Assembly: GCA_963710615.1 (NCBI GenBank)
Contig: CAVQBF010000020.1
Location: 8,811-72,810, forward strand
Length of the DNA: 64,000 bases
Direction: 5' to 3'
Origin: GCA-2746605 sp963710615
GTDB lineage: Bacteria > Bacteroidota > Ignavibacteria > Ignavibacteriales > Melioribacteraceae
How positions within the stretch are numbered: the stretch's first letter is position 1; the number at the start of each line of letters is the position of its first letter. Positions 27,920-37,368 of this stretch are shown one piece after another. A program made the position numbers and the translations under genes. Below the pieces are notes generated by a model that worked only from the letters and a program-made list of their open reading frames with translations, did no database searches and was not told the DNA's origin.

Positions 27920-27957
27920 GTTGGCTGAGTACTCTTAATGCTCAGCCAACTTTTCTT
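27920..27957 (+). terminator. rho-independent terminator
   Basis: GTTGGCTGAG (27920-27929) pairs perfectly with CTCAGCCAAC (27941-27950) around an 11-base loop and is followed by TTTTCTT. It separates the TonB/beta-helix operon from the lyase genes. Confidence 0.88.
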
Positions 27958-27992
27958 ATTTATTGCCAATTCTATTTAAATTTTGGATTAAA

Positions 27993-30935
27993 TTGAAAAC
28001 CACATTCATTTATATTTTCTTCTTCTTTTTGAATGTCTCATTAATTGCAGGTAATTTAATTTATGTATCATCTGCAACAGACATTACTAGTGCTATGAGC
28101 TCTGCATTACCAGGTGATACACTCGTAATGACTAATGGCATATGGACAGATCAGAGGATAGTATTTTCTGGAAATGGAACCGAAGAAGCAAATATTGTAC
28201 TTCGGGCCGAAACTCCTGGGCAAGTAGTTCTGAACGGAATATCCACATTAAGGATTGCTGGTAATTACCTAACAGTATCTGGATTATATTTTTTAAACGG
28301 TAGGAGTATTTCTGGAGCAGTTATTGAATTTAGAAATGGCTCTAGTCAATTAGCAAACAATTGTAGATTAACTGAGACAGCTATCGAGAATTACAACCCT
28401 ACGAGTGGTTCAACTGATTACAAATGGATTTCACTCTATGGAACTTATAATCGTGTAGATCACTGTTTTATGAGAGGTAAAACACACTCTGGAACAACCC
28501 TTGTAGTATGGCTTGATGGACAGCCGAATTATCATTTAATTGATAGTAATTACTTTGCATACCGACCTGAACTTGGGGTAAACGGTGGTGAAACAATTCG
28601 TGTTGGTACAAGCGATTATTCAATGACAGATTCATACACGACGGTTGAAAATAATTACTTTGAAAAGTGTAATGGCGAGATTGAAATAATTTCAAGTAAA
28701 TCAGGAAATAATATTTACAGATATAATACATTTTATGAATGCGAAGGAGCACTTACCTTAAGACATGGCAACTATGCAGAAGTTTATGGCAATTATTTTA
28801 TAGGAAACAATAAGAGTAATACAGGAGGAGTAAGGATAATAGGTGAGGACCACAAGGTTTACAACAATTATTTCGAAAATTTAAGAGGCACGAGTTTTAG
28901 AGCAGCACTCACAATGGTTAATGGCGTTTTAAATTCTCCACTTAATAGATACTTTCAAGTTAAACGAGCAGAAGTAGTAAATAATACTTTTGTAAATTGT
29001 AGTGAAACATTTAACATTGGTGCTGGGAAAGATTCTGAGAGAACATTACCACCTTTAGACTGCAAGATTAGCAACAATATTGCAACTTCAAGTTCGCGTT
29101 TAATTGAGTACGAAGATGATCCGATAAATATGCTTTATGAGAATAATATAATTTATGGAGGACCAATAGGAATCACCCAACCCGACGGAATAACTATTGT
29201 TGATCCGCAATTAATTACCGGAACCGATAATCTTTGGAGGATATCTTCAAATAGTCCGGCGATTGATTCCGCTTCAACTAATTATAATTATATTTTTGAT
29301 GATATGGATGGTCAATTTAGGGGGAGTTCCCCAGATATTGGCTCAGATGAATATTCCATGGATGCTGTTACTAGAAGACCTTTAAATGATAGTGTTACTG
29401 GACCTTCTTGGCATCCAGCTCCGTTACCCCCTATAGAAGTAATAAAAGTTTTTGCAGGTGTTGATTCATTGAAAAATGCATTAACACTAGCAAATGATGG
29501 GGAAATAATTGAATTAGTCTCTGATGGAGGCATTTATTCAAATAATTCGGATTTGATAATTGATAAAGATATAATAATTAGAGCTGCATCTGGCTTAAGC
29601 AGTAAACCTATTATACAAAATATTAGTCAATCCTCTAGTACAAGATCAGTGTTTGTAATTAGAGACGGGGGAAATTTGGAGTTAAGAGGACTAGCTTTAG
29701 ATGGAATGTCCGGAACAGTAACTCCAGCAAAATATTTGATTAGAACTGATGATAATGGAATGAGTGAATCATACAAGTTGAAAGTTGACAGCTGTAATTT
29801 TTATGATGTTAATATAGGAACTGATGGTAATTTCTTTAGAGCCTATGAGGATACTTTTGCTGATTCAATAATTATTTCTAATTCACTTTTTAATAATTGT
29901 GGTAAAGAAGGTATTAGATTAAAAGATGAGACTTCGCAGTCTGGGAATTATAATGTAGAAGTATTTGAACTATCAAATTGTACGTTCTGGAATATCCCAC
30001 GAGAAGCTATTTATATTTATGCTGGTGATAATGTTTTATTTACTCCCGGACCAAAAATAAATATTAACCATTGTACATTTGATAATTGCGCGTATGAAAA
30101 TACATTAGCAATTAGAGCAGAGGAGTGTGATGATACATTTATTAGTAATTCAATAATAACCAATAGCTCAGTTGCTTCCGCTTCCGTTGCTTTATTTGGA
30201 AACAATGCCTCAATTAGTTACACTAATATTTTTGAATCGGGCACTGTGGAGATTAATCGAGGAGCTTCAATCAGAAATGGAATGATTGAAGTTGATCCTC
30301 TATATGAGGACAGAGCGGCTGGTAATTTTACTCTGCCAAGTAATTCATCTGTTCTTAACAAGGCTAATGATGGTTCTTCGCTTGGTGATTTAAGATGGGC
30401 TGTTAATCCTCCTTCTTTTGTAACATTAACTCTTGCTGTTTTTGGGTCAGGTTCAATTACTACCGATCCATCTCATCCCCTTAATGATTATACAATTGGG
30501 TCAACTGTTACATTGAATGCTGTACCAGCAGCTGGCTATGAATTTGTGCAATGGAGCGGAGATGCTTCCGGATCAAACTCGGTTATTCAAATTACAATGG
30601 ATGCAGCGAAAGAAATAGTTGCTGTGTTTCAATTGTTAGTTTCAGTTGCTAATGATGAGGGTATTGTTCCTGATGATTTTAACCTATATCAAAATTTCCC
30701 AAATCCTTTTAACCCCTCAACTGTAATAAAGTTTGGCTTGCCTGAACAGGCATTTGTTAAAATTGATGTTTTTAATACTAACGGCGAACTTGTCCATAAT
30801 TTACTTAAGAGAGAATATAATAAAGGATATTATAGTCTAAACTGGGATGCCAACAATTTACCTTCCGGCAATTATTTTGTTAGAATGATTGTTGGTGATA
30901 AAAGGTTTGTTAGAAAAGCTGTTTTAGTCAAATAA
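27993..30935 (+). CDS. PL6 alginate lyase with beta-helix, InlB repeat and T9SS tag
   Basis: This is a surface lyase of the chondroitinase-B/alginate-lyase family PL6, cutting uronans by beta-elimination. The N-terminal PL6 beta-helix (about residues 20-450 from the start used here) has the catalytic pair K-x20-R: Lys in EIISSKS and Arg in LTLRHGN, 21 residues apart as in characterised PL6 enzymes. The calcium-binding NGEIE precedes the Lys. A DUF4957-like domain, an InlB-like repeat (GYEFVQWSGDASGSN) and a sorting domain (QNFPNPFNPSTVIKF) follow. I chose the TTG at 27993 because it gives a clean signal peptide (MKTTFIYIFFFFLNVSLIAG); a TTG at 27963 is the alternative. It starts soon after a terminator, so it needs its own promoter or read-through. 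Confidence 0.88.
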   Translation: MKTTFIYIFFFFLNVSLIAGNLIYVSSATDITSAMSSALPGDTLVMTNGIWTDQRIVFSGNGTEEANIVLRAETPGQVVLNGISTLRIAGNYLTVSGLYFLNGRSISGAVIEFRNGSSQLANNCRLTETAIENYNPTSGSTDYKWISLYGTYNRVDHCFMRGKTHSGTTLVVWLDGQPNYHLIDSNYFAYRPELGVNGGETIRVGTSDYSMTDSYTTVENNYFEKCNGEIEIISSKSGNNIYRYNTFYECEGALTLRHGNYAEVYGNYFIGNNKSNTGGVRIIGEDHKVYNNYFENLRGTSFRAALTMVNGVLNSPLNRYFQVKRAEVVNNTFVNCSETFNIGAGKDSERTLPPLDCKISNNIATSSSRLIEYEDDPINMLYENNIIYGGPIGITQPDGITIVDPQLITGTDNLWRISSNSPAIDSASTNYNYIFDDMDGQFRGSSPDIGSDEYSMDAVTRRPLNDSVTGPSWHPAPLPPIEVIKVFAGVDSLKNALTLANDGEIIELVSDGGIYSNNSDLIIDKDIIIRAASGLSSKPIIQNISQSSSTRSVFVIRDGGNLELRGLALDGMSGTVTPAKYLIRTDDNGMSESYKLKVDSCNFYDVNIGTDGNFFRAYEDTFADSIIISNSLFNNCGKEGIRLKDETSQSGNYNVEVFELSNCTFWNIPREAIYIYAGDNVLFTPGPKININHCTFDNCAYENTLAIRAEECDDTFISNSIITNSSVASASVALFGNNASISYTNIFESGTVEINRGASIRNGMIEVDPLYEDRAAGNFTLPSNSSVLNKANDGSSLGDLRWAVNPPSFVTLTLAVFGSGSITTDPSHPLNDYTIGSTVTLNAVPAAGYEFVQWSGDASGSNSVIQITMDAAKEIVAVFQLLVSVANDEGIVPDDFNLYQNFPNPFNPSTVIKFGLPEQAFVKIDVFNTNGELVHNLLKREYNKGYYSLNWDANNLPSGNYFVRMIVGDKRFVRKAVLVK

Positions 30936-30945
30936 TTATTTTTTA

Positions 30946-32880
30946 ATGAATTATTTAATTTATAAAATATTACAGAACACTTTTTACATTGTTATTGCAA
31001 TGTTTTGGGCTCAAGTTATATTCGCACAAGAATGGCAGTCATCAATTGTATTTTTCGATTCAGACAATAAATTAGTCTATGAAAGAGATTCTTTTGGTAA
31101 CTCTATACCTGATTTCAGTTATGCTGGTTATAAGAATAGTAACGATACAATCCCATTTATTCCTGTTGTAAAAACGATCTCTCCTGTTGCCGGAGATAAT
31201 TCAAGCCATATAAACAATGCTTTGATTGAAGTTGCATATAATCCGGTCAACTCTGATGGCTTTAGAGGTGCATTATTACTAACAGCAGGGACTTATGAGG
31301 TATCGGGAATTTTATACATGAAGTTTCCTGGTATTGTTATGCGTGGTGTCGGTGATGGAGACGATCCATCCTCAAATACAATTATTTATGCAACCGGAAA
31401 TTCCCCTGATCAAAGAACAATATTAAAGGCAGGTGGTGGATCAAACTCAGAATGGAAGGAGAAAGTTAGTAATACCCAGACTAATATTATTACAGATACT
31501 ATCTATGTTGGTGAAAGAAAATTTGAAGTAGAAGACGCGTCACCGTATAATGTTGGTGATAATATAATTATATATCACCCATGTACGGAGGAGTGGCTGG
31601 AATCAATTGATTATGGTGGTACCCGTTCTGATGAGTCCGGAGCAGAACCAGGTATTGATGTTCCGTGGGAAGTTGATAGTCAACCTATATTATTTAATAG
31701 ACATATCACAGAAATCAATGGAAATGAAATTACAATAGATGCACCGGTATTCAATCATTTGATTAGATCATTATCGCAATCTTACATTTATAAATACAAT
31801 AAAAATGGTATTGTAAAAAATCTTGGAATAGAAAATCTAAGAATTGAAATTGAAACTTCAGGTGATCCATTTGATGAAGATCATGCTTGGGATGCAGTCA
31901 AATTAATACAAACTGAAGATTCTTGGGTTCGTAATTGTACGTTTTTGCATTTTGGACAATCAGGAATTGAGACTAGTACTGCAACAAGAATAACCGTTGA
32001 AAATTGTAAGTCGTTAGAGCCGATATCAGTTATTACAGGTGGAAGAAGATATAATTTTAATACCTATAGAGCTTCCCAATTAATACTATTTAAGGATTGC
32101 CATACAAGTGAAGGGCGTCATAGTTATGTATCAAATGGTACTTCATCAGCATCAGGGAACGTATTTTATAATTGCACTTCAGAAGGGGCTTACGCTGCAA
32201 GTGAAGGACATAGAAGATGGAGTATGGGATTTTTATGGGATAATCATAAAGAACTTGATAATGCTCGAAGTGGTTACAATCCTCGTAGATTAGGACTGTA
32301 TAACCGGGCCTACTATGGAACAAGTCATGGCTGGTCAATAGCTCATTCGGTTGTGTGGAATTGTGATGTAAAAACTGGGCAAATATTGGTTCAACAACCG
32401 CCTAATGCTCAAAATTATGCTATTGGATGTTTTGGAAGTTTAATTGCTGGTTATGGTGAAGCTTCATTTAATGAACCAACTGGATTTATTGAGGGAAGCA
32501 ATGAAACTGGACTAAATCCTCAATCACTTTATTTAGCACAATTAAACGACCGGTTAAACCCAGTTGTTTCTGTTGATGAGCCTAATGATAATTCACTCCC
32601 TGACGATTTTGAATTGTTTCAAAACTATCCGAACCCCTTTAATCCATCAACAACTATTAGCTATAATCTTCCCAATAAGGGAAATGTGAAAGTTACTATT
32701 TATGATGCAATTGGAAGGAATATAAAAACATTGGTCAATTCAATTCAAGAGGCAGGTTTTAACTCAGTCGTTTGGCATGGTGATAATAATTTTAACTTCT
32801 TAGTTGGTTCTGGATTGTATTTTTATACAGTTAAGAGTGATTTTGGAAGTTTATCTGGTAAAATGATATTGATTAAATAG
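30946..32880 (+). CDS. secreted pectate-lyase-like beta-helix protein with T9SS tag
   Basis: This 644-residue protein has a signal peptide ending in FAQEWQ. A right-handed beta-helix follows with pectate-lyase-3-like features (NGIVKNLGIENLRIEIETSG, DSWVRNCTFLHFGQSGIETS) and a Trp- and His-rich patch (GRHSYVSNGTSSASGNVFYN, ASEGHRRWSMGFLWDN). The sorting domain is QNYPNPFNPSTTISY. It resembles DUF4955-type proteins of polysaccharide loci and is distantly related to the lipoprotein at 48699. It could be a lyase, hydrolase or binding protein; I do not see a diagnostic catalytic set. Eleven bases separate it from the PL6 gene. Confidence 0.75.
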   Translation: MNYLIYKILQNTFYIVIAMFWAQVIFAQEWQSSIVFFDSDNKLVYERDSFGNSIPDFSYAGYKNSNDTIPFIPVVKTISPVAGDNSSHINNALIEVAYNPVNSDGFRGALLLTAGTYEVSGILYMKFPGIVMRGVGDGDDPSSNTIIYATGNSPDQRTILKAGGGSNSEWKEKVSNTQTNIITDTIYVGERKFEVEDASPYNVGDNIIIYHPCTEEWLESIDYGGTRSDESGAEPGIDVPWEVDSQPILFNRHITEINGNEITIDAPVFNHLIRSLSQSYIYKYNKNGIVKNLGIENLRIEIETSGDPFDEDHAWDAVKLIQTEDSWVRNCTFLHFGQSGIETSTATRITVENCKSLEPISVITGGRRYNFNTYRASQLILFKDCHTSEGRHSYVSNGTSSASGNVFYNCTSEGAYAASEGHRRWSMGFLWDNHKELDNARSGYNPRRLGLYNRAYYGTSHGWSIAHSVVWNCDVKTGQILVQQPPNAQNYAIGCFGSLIAGYGEASFNEPTGFIEGSNETGLNPQSLYLAQLNDRLNPVVSVDEPNDNSLPDDFELFQNYPNPFNPSTTISYNLPNKGNVKVTIYDAIGRNIKTLVNSIQEAGFNSVVWHGDNNFNFLVGSGLYFYTVKSDFGSLSGKMILIK

Positions 32881-32888
32881 AAATTGAA

Positions 32889-34118
32889 ATGAAAGTAGTT
32901 TTAAAAATATTGTTTTTAATTCAAGTAACTATCTCATTGGTAGCTGGTCAGTCACTAAACTTTTTTAATATGCAAGATTTGAACAAGATAAAAGTTGAAT
33001 ATCGTGAGAATGGGGAGTTTAAAAAAGAGATTGAAATGCTACAATATCTTGCAGATTTAGCAATTGAAAAGGGTCCATACACAATTACAAAATATACAGC
33101 CCCTTATGCTAAAGATGCGACAATAAACGATTATTATAGTGATAGTCCCTATTGGTGGCCAATTGAAGGAGAACCAAATTTACCATATATCAGAAGAGAT
33201 GGTGAAAGAAATCCTGATAGATTTATGGACCATAAAAATGAACTTTCAATATTTTATAAGGGAATATTAGCACTTACGTTTTACAACTATTTCTCAGAGA
33301 ATCCTATTTATGAAGAAAAAGTAAATGAATTCTTAAATATTTGGTTTATTGAAAAATCTACTAGGATGAATCCTAATTTAAAGTATTCACAGTTAATAAG
33401 AAATAGAACTAGACCACGTGGTGTCGGTATTATTGATGGTAGACGGCTTGGAGTATTAACTGAAGCCATAATATTACTGAAAAGTCAAGGTAGAATTAAA
33501 GACTATATTTATGAAGGAGTAAAAGCTTGGTATACGGAATATCTTGATTGGTTAACAACAAGTATTTACGGATTAGATGAGAAAAAAAGAGGAAATAATC
33601 ATGGAACTTGGTGGGCTGTACAAATTTCTGCAATAAGCAACTTTTTACAAATTGAGGATAATATAAATTTTATTGACAGTCATTCGAAACATTTTCTTTT
33701 AGATAATCAAATTGATGCCTATGCTAGACAGCCATTAGAAGAGGAGAGAACACGATCGCTTGATTATTCAGTATTCAATCTAACTGCACATTCTTATTTG
33801 AGCAGTACTCTCTTAAATTATAATATCAACAATTGGAAATATTTAAATAAAAACGGAAAAACCTTAATTGAAGTAATTGAATTTCTTATTCCATTTATGG
33901 AGCATCCGGAAGATTGGGAAATAACGCAAATTAATAATTTTGATAATTCAAAACCATTATTCTTGGGCTTTGCAGGAATAGACTTACAAAATTTCGAATA
34001 CCTAAAATTATATAATAAACTTTCTTATTACGAAGAGAAAGACATAAATAAACCTACATTCGATCCAATGCAAATTATTTTGGATTCTGTTGTAAAAATG
34101 AAATTAACCAACAATTAA
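32889..34118 (+). CDS. PF05426 alginate-lyase-superfamily protein (PL5/PL38-like), copy 1
   Basis: This 409-residue (alpha/alpha) toroid lyase has a short signal peptide (about residues 1-20) and no sorting domain, so it is probably periplasmic. Family motifs are INDYYSDSPYWWPIEG then LPYIRRDGERNP, STRMNPNLKYSQLIR, GVGIIDGRRL, GNNHGTWWAVQ (catalytic Asn-His) and a Tyr in RSLDYSVFNL. Two paralogues lie at 50356 and 51633. Members act on mannuronan or glucuronan; the substrate of this one cannot be told from sequence. It directly precedes the KDPG aldolase gene, so its products probably feed that pathway. Confidence 0.85.
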   Translation: MKVVLKILFLIQVTISLVAGQSLNFFNMQDLNKIKVEYRENGEFKKEIEMLQYLADLAIEKGPYTITKYTAPYAKDATINDYYSDSPYWWPIEGEPNLPYIRRDGERNPDRFMDHKNELSIFYKGILALTFYNYFSENPIYEEKVNEFLNIWFIEKSTRMNPNLKYSQLIRNRTRPRGVGIIDGRRLGVLTEAIILLKSQGRIKDYIYEGVKAWYTEYLDWLTTSIYGLDEKKRGNNHGTWWAVQISAISNFLQIEDNINFIDSHSKHFLLDNQIDAYARQPLEEERTRSLDYSVFNLTAHSYLSSTLLNYNINNWKYLNKNGKTLIEVIEFLIPFMEHPEDWEITQINNFDNSKPLFLGFAGIDLQNFEYLKLYNKLSYYEEKDINKPTFDPMQIILDSVVKMKLTNN

Positions 34119-34134
34119 ATAATATTCTTTTTGT

Positions 34135-34779
34135 ATGAAAAGACATGAAATAGTAGAAAATATAATTGAGTTGAAGGCTGTTGCAGTAATCCGTATGGAA
34201 GATCCTTCAAAATTAATTAAAGTTGCTGAAGCAATATATGAGGGTGGAGTTAAAGCAATTGAAATAACTATGACAGTTCCCAATGCAATTGAAACTATTG
34301 CATTAGCTTCAAAAGAAATAGGGGATAAGGTTCTCATTGGTGTTGGCTCAATATTAAATCAAGAAATGGCTCAAAAAGCCATTGATGCAGGAGCAAAATA
34401 TGTTGTTAGTCCAATCTTTAAAAAAGAAATAATTGAAAGATCCCATAAAAATGATATTCCAGCAATGCCCGGGACATTTACTCCAACAGAAGCTCAACTT
34501 GCCTGGGAGGCTGGTGCAGATATAATTAAAATATTTCCTGCCGATGTTTTGGGGATGTCATTTATAAAAGGCATGAAAGCGCCAATGCCTCACCTTAAAG
34601 TAATGCCAACCGGAGGTGTAAGTTTAACAAATGCTGGAGAATGGCTAAAAGCAGGGGCATGTGCTGTTGGTGTTGGTAGTGCGTTAATTGACAAGAAAGC
34701 AATATTAGAAGAAAATTATACTGTTCTAACGAAAAATGCAAAACAGATAATGGAAAGTATAAACTCGATAAATTATTAG
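34135..34779 (+). CDS. eda: KDPG aldolase
   Basis: This class I aldolase of 214 residues splits 2-keto-3-deoxy-6-phosphogluconate into pyruvate and glyceraldehyde-3-phosphate. It has EITMTVPNAIETI, GVGSILN, KYVVSPIF, the MPGTFTPTEAQLAWEAGAD segment, the Schiff-base Lys about 132 in IIKIFPADVLG and the phosphate-binding MPTGGVSL. Length is normal. It lies 15 bases before the KDG kinase gene and provides the last step of alginate monomer breakdown. Confidence 0.95.
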   Translation: MKRHEIVENIIELKAVAVIRMEDPSKLIKVAEAIYEGGVKAIEITMTVPNAIETIALASKEIGDKVLIGVGSILNQEMAQKAIDAGAKYVVSPIFKKEIIERSHKNDIPAMPGTFTPTEAQLAWEAGADIIKIFPADVLGMSFIKGMKAPMPHLKVMPTGGVSLTNAGEWLKAGACAVGVGSALIDKKAILEENYTVLTKNAKQIMESINSINY

Positions 34780-34794
34780 TTTTAGGAGAAAACG

Positions 34795-35831
34795 ATGTCA
34801 CATAAGGTTGTAACATTTGGTGAAATAATGTTAAGATTATCTACTCAAGGCTTTACACGATTCGTACAAGCACAAAACTTTGATGCAACTTATGGAGGCG
34901 GTGAAGCCAATGTTGCTGTATCTCTAGCAAACTATGGTTTGGAAAGTTACTTTGTAAGTAAGTTGCCAAAACATGAAATTGGTCAGTCAGCCGTTAACCA
35001 TCTTAGAAGATTTGGTGTAAATACAAATTATATTAAAAGGGCTGGTGATAGAGTTGGTATATACTTCCTTGAATCAGGCGCAAGTCAAAGAGCATCCAAG
35101 GTAGTATATGATAGGTCTAATTCAGCAGTGTCGAATGTTGAATCTGAAGACTTTAACTGGGATAAAATATTTGAAGGATGTACTTGGTTTCATTGGACTG
35201 GAATAACACCAGCATTAGGTCCAAAAGCTCAATCAGTTTTAAACGAAGCATTGATTACTGCAAAATCAAAGAATGTAAAGGTTAGCTGTGATCTAAACTT
35301 CAGAAAGAAAATGTGGACAACAGAAGAAGCTCAAAAAGTTATGAAGCCTCTAATGGAATATGTTGACGTATGCATAGCTAATGAAGAAGATGCTGATAAA
35401 AGTCTTGGTGAAAAAGCTGGAGATACAAATGTTGAACAAGCATCAATTGATGAAGAGGGATATTTTAAATTAGCAAAACATCTAAAAGATAAATATGGAT
35501 TTTGAATCTGTTGCAATCACTTTAAGAGAAAGTTTTTCAGCTTCAAGAAATGGATGGAGCGCATTACTGTTAGATGAGAAAAATTGTTCGGAACCCTACA
35601 GATCGAAAAAATATGATATCCAAATTGTAGATCGAGTAGGTGGCGGAGATTCATTTGCCAGTGGACTTATATTCGGCTTACTTAATTACAATGATCACAA
35701 AACAGAGTTTAGAATATGCAGTTGGAGCATCTTGCTTGAAGCAAACAATTCCTGGTGATTTTAATTTGGTTTCAGTAGACGAAGTTGAAAAATTAATCAA
35801 AGGTGATGGTTCAGGAAGAGTTGAAAGATAG
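34795..35831 (+). CDS. kdgK: 2-keto-3-deoxygluconate kinase, frame interrupted twice
   Basis: This PfkB-family kinase phosphorylates KDG to KDPG. The N-terminal part has GEIMLRLSTQGFTRFVQAQN and YGGGEANVAVSLANYG. The C-terminal part has the anion hole and catalytic Asp in DRVGGGDSFASGLIFG. The frame breaks near 35503 and 35710; removing one T from each T run gives YGFESVAITLRESFS and HKTELEYAVGASCLKQTIPG and a full protein of about 345 residues. A good ribosome site (AGGAG) precedes the ATG. It lies between eda and the GntR gene. Because both repairs restore highly conserved sequence, I regard the gene as intact in the organism. Confidence 0.9.
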
Positions 35832-35863
35832 ATTATTATAATGGAATTATTGGAGAATAATTA

Positions 35864-36587
35864 ATGTTTAATCCGTTAGATAAAAGAGTTTCTATTAAAG
35901 AGCTAATTGCTTCACAAATTGAAGATGCAATATTTGAAAAAAAATATCTGCCAGGGAGTAAACTTCCATCTGAGAATGAATTATGTAATATGTTTGGAGT
36001 TAGTAGAACTTCTGTTAGAGAAGCAATACAAGTTCTTCAAGCTCATGGATTAGTATCAATTGAAAAAGGGAAAGGAATTTTTGTTAAGAGTATATCATCA
36101 GAAAGTGTTAGCAATAATATTCTTAAAGTTTTTAGAACATCGTTTTGAGGGTGATTACTATTTTGATTTGATTCATGCAAGACAGATTATTGAACCTGGA
36201 ATAGCATATCTAGCAGCCTTAAATAGAACAGATGATGATATAATAAAATTACAGAAGGATATCAGCAATATTAATAATAATGAGAGCGATCCTGAAAAAC
36301 ATGCTGAATATGATATGTCTTTTCATATGCATATCGCCAAAGCTTCACAGAATAAATTATTACCATTGCTTCTAAGTCCCATACATCGATTAATGCCTGC
36401 CGTAAAATCGAAGATTTTAAGCAATGTTGGTGAGGCAAAAGAAGCAGCAGTAATTTGGCATACGAAAATATTTGAAAAAATTAAAAATCAAGATCCAGAA
36501 GGTGCACAAAGTGCAATGACAGCTCATCTTCAGATAGCTGAGAAACACATTGAACAAGCAGTTAGTGCTTCTGCCGGTAAAAATTAA
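35864..36587 (+). CDS. FadR-type GntR transcription regulator, frame interrupted once
   Basis: This is a cytoplasmic repressor, probably responsive to a uronate catabolite. The N-terminal winged helix is typical (LPGSKLPSENELCNMFGVSR, TSVREAIQVLQAHGLV, IEKGKGIFV, about residues 10-78). The C-terminal FCD effector domain (DLIHARQIIEPGIAYLAA, HAEYDMSFHMHIAKAS, AMTAHLQIAEKHI) has the expected metal-binding His residues. The frame breaks near 36135; removing one T from GTTTTTAG gives ILKVLEHRFEGDYYFDL. It sits within the catabolic operon, like KdgR/UxuR-type regulators. A matching operator candidate is at 14277-14287, in front of the TonB receptor. Confidence 0.88.
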
Positions 36588-36609
36588 TATAAAATATAGG
36601 AGTAAAAAA

Positions 36610-37365
36610 ATGGGTAGATTAGAAAACAAAGTAGCCATTGTAACTGGTGGTGCAAGAGACATAGGAAGAGAAACATCATTAAAATTAGCAAGAGAGGGTG
36701 CATCTGTTTGTGTCAATTATTATGATAATCCGGATCAAGCAGATGAAACTAAATCAATGATTGAAAAGGAAGGTGGAAAAGCGATTATTGTTCAAGGAGA
36801 TATGACTAAGGTTGAAGATATAAAGAATGTCGTTAATAAATGCAAGGATGCTTTTGGCAATGAAATTCATATTCTCGTTAATATTGCCGGCGGTCTTGTA
36901 GGAAGAAAAACGATTGACGAGTTAGATATTGATTTTTGGGATCTTGTAATTAAGCTGAACCTAACATCTGTATATATGGTTACTAAAGAAGTTGTTCCAT
37001 TTATGCCCTCAGGCAGTTCGATAATCAACTTTTCTTCACAAGCTGCCAGAGATGGTGGCGGACCCGGGGCTACTGCCTATTCAACTGCAAAAGGCGGTGT
37101 GTTAACTTTTACAAAAAGCATGTCTAAAGAATTAGGACCCAAAAATATTCGAGTAAATGCAGTTTCACCCGGAATGATAAACACGACATTTCATAATACA
37201 TTTACAAAACCTGAGGTTAGAGAAAAAGTTGCCGCTGGAACACCTCTTAGAAGAGAAGGAGAGGCCAATGAAGTTGCTGATTTGGTGGCATACTTGGCTT
37301 CAAGTGAATCTTCATTTATTACGGGTGCATCTATTGAAATAAACGGTGGTTTATATTTTGTATAA
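36610..37365 (+). CDS. SDR oxidoreductase, probable DEH (uronate) reductase
   Basis: This 251-residue classical short-chain dehydrogenase has the cofactor motif TGGARDIGRE, NIAGG, catalytic Ser in INFSSQAARDGGGPG and Tyr-x-x-x-Lys in AYSTAKGG, and a C-terminal ITGASIEINGG. A ribosome site (AGGAG at 36598) sets the start at 36610. In alginate pathways an SDR reduces 4-deoxy-L-erythro-5-hexoseulose uronate to KDG. Position between kdgK/GntR and PL17/kdgF supports that role. A KduD-like dehydrogenase is the alternative; cofactor preference cannot be read. Confidence 0.88.
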   Translation: MGRLENKVAIVTGGARDIGRETSLKLAREGASVCVNYYDNPDQADETKSMIEKEGGKAIIVQGDMTKVEDIKNVVNKCKDAFGNEIHILVNIAGGLVGRKTIDELDIDFWDLVIKLNLTSVYMVTKEVVPFMPSGSSIINFSSQAARDGGGPGATAYSTAKGGVLTFTKSMSKELGPKNIRVNAVSPGMINTTFHNTFTKPEVREKVAAGTPLRREGEANEVADLVAYLASSESSFITGASIEINGGLYFV

Positions 37366-37368
37366 AAG

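Noticed and set aside
34795..36587. kdgK and gntR as pseudogenes
   Set aside because: Single-base repairs in T runs restore fully conserved sequence, and all neighbouring pathway genes are intact.
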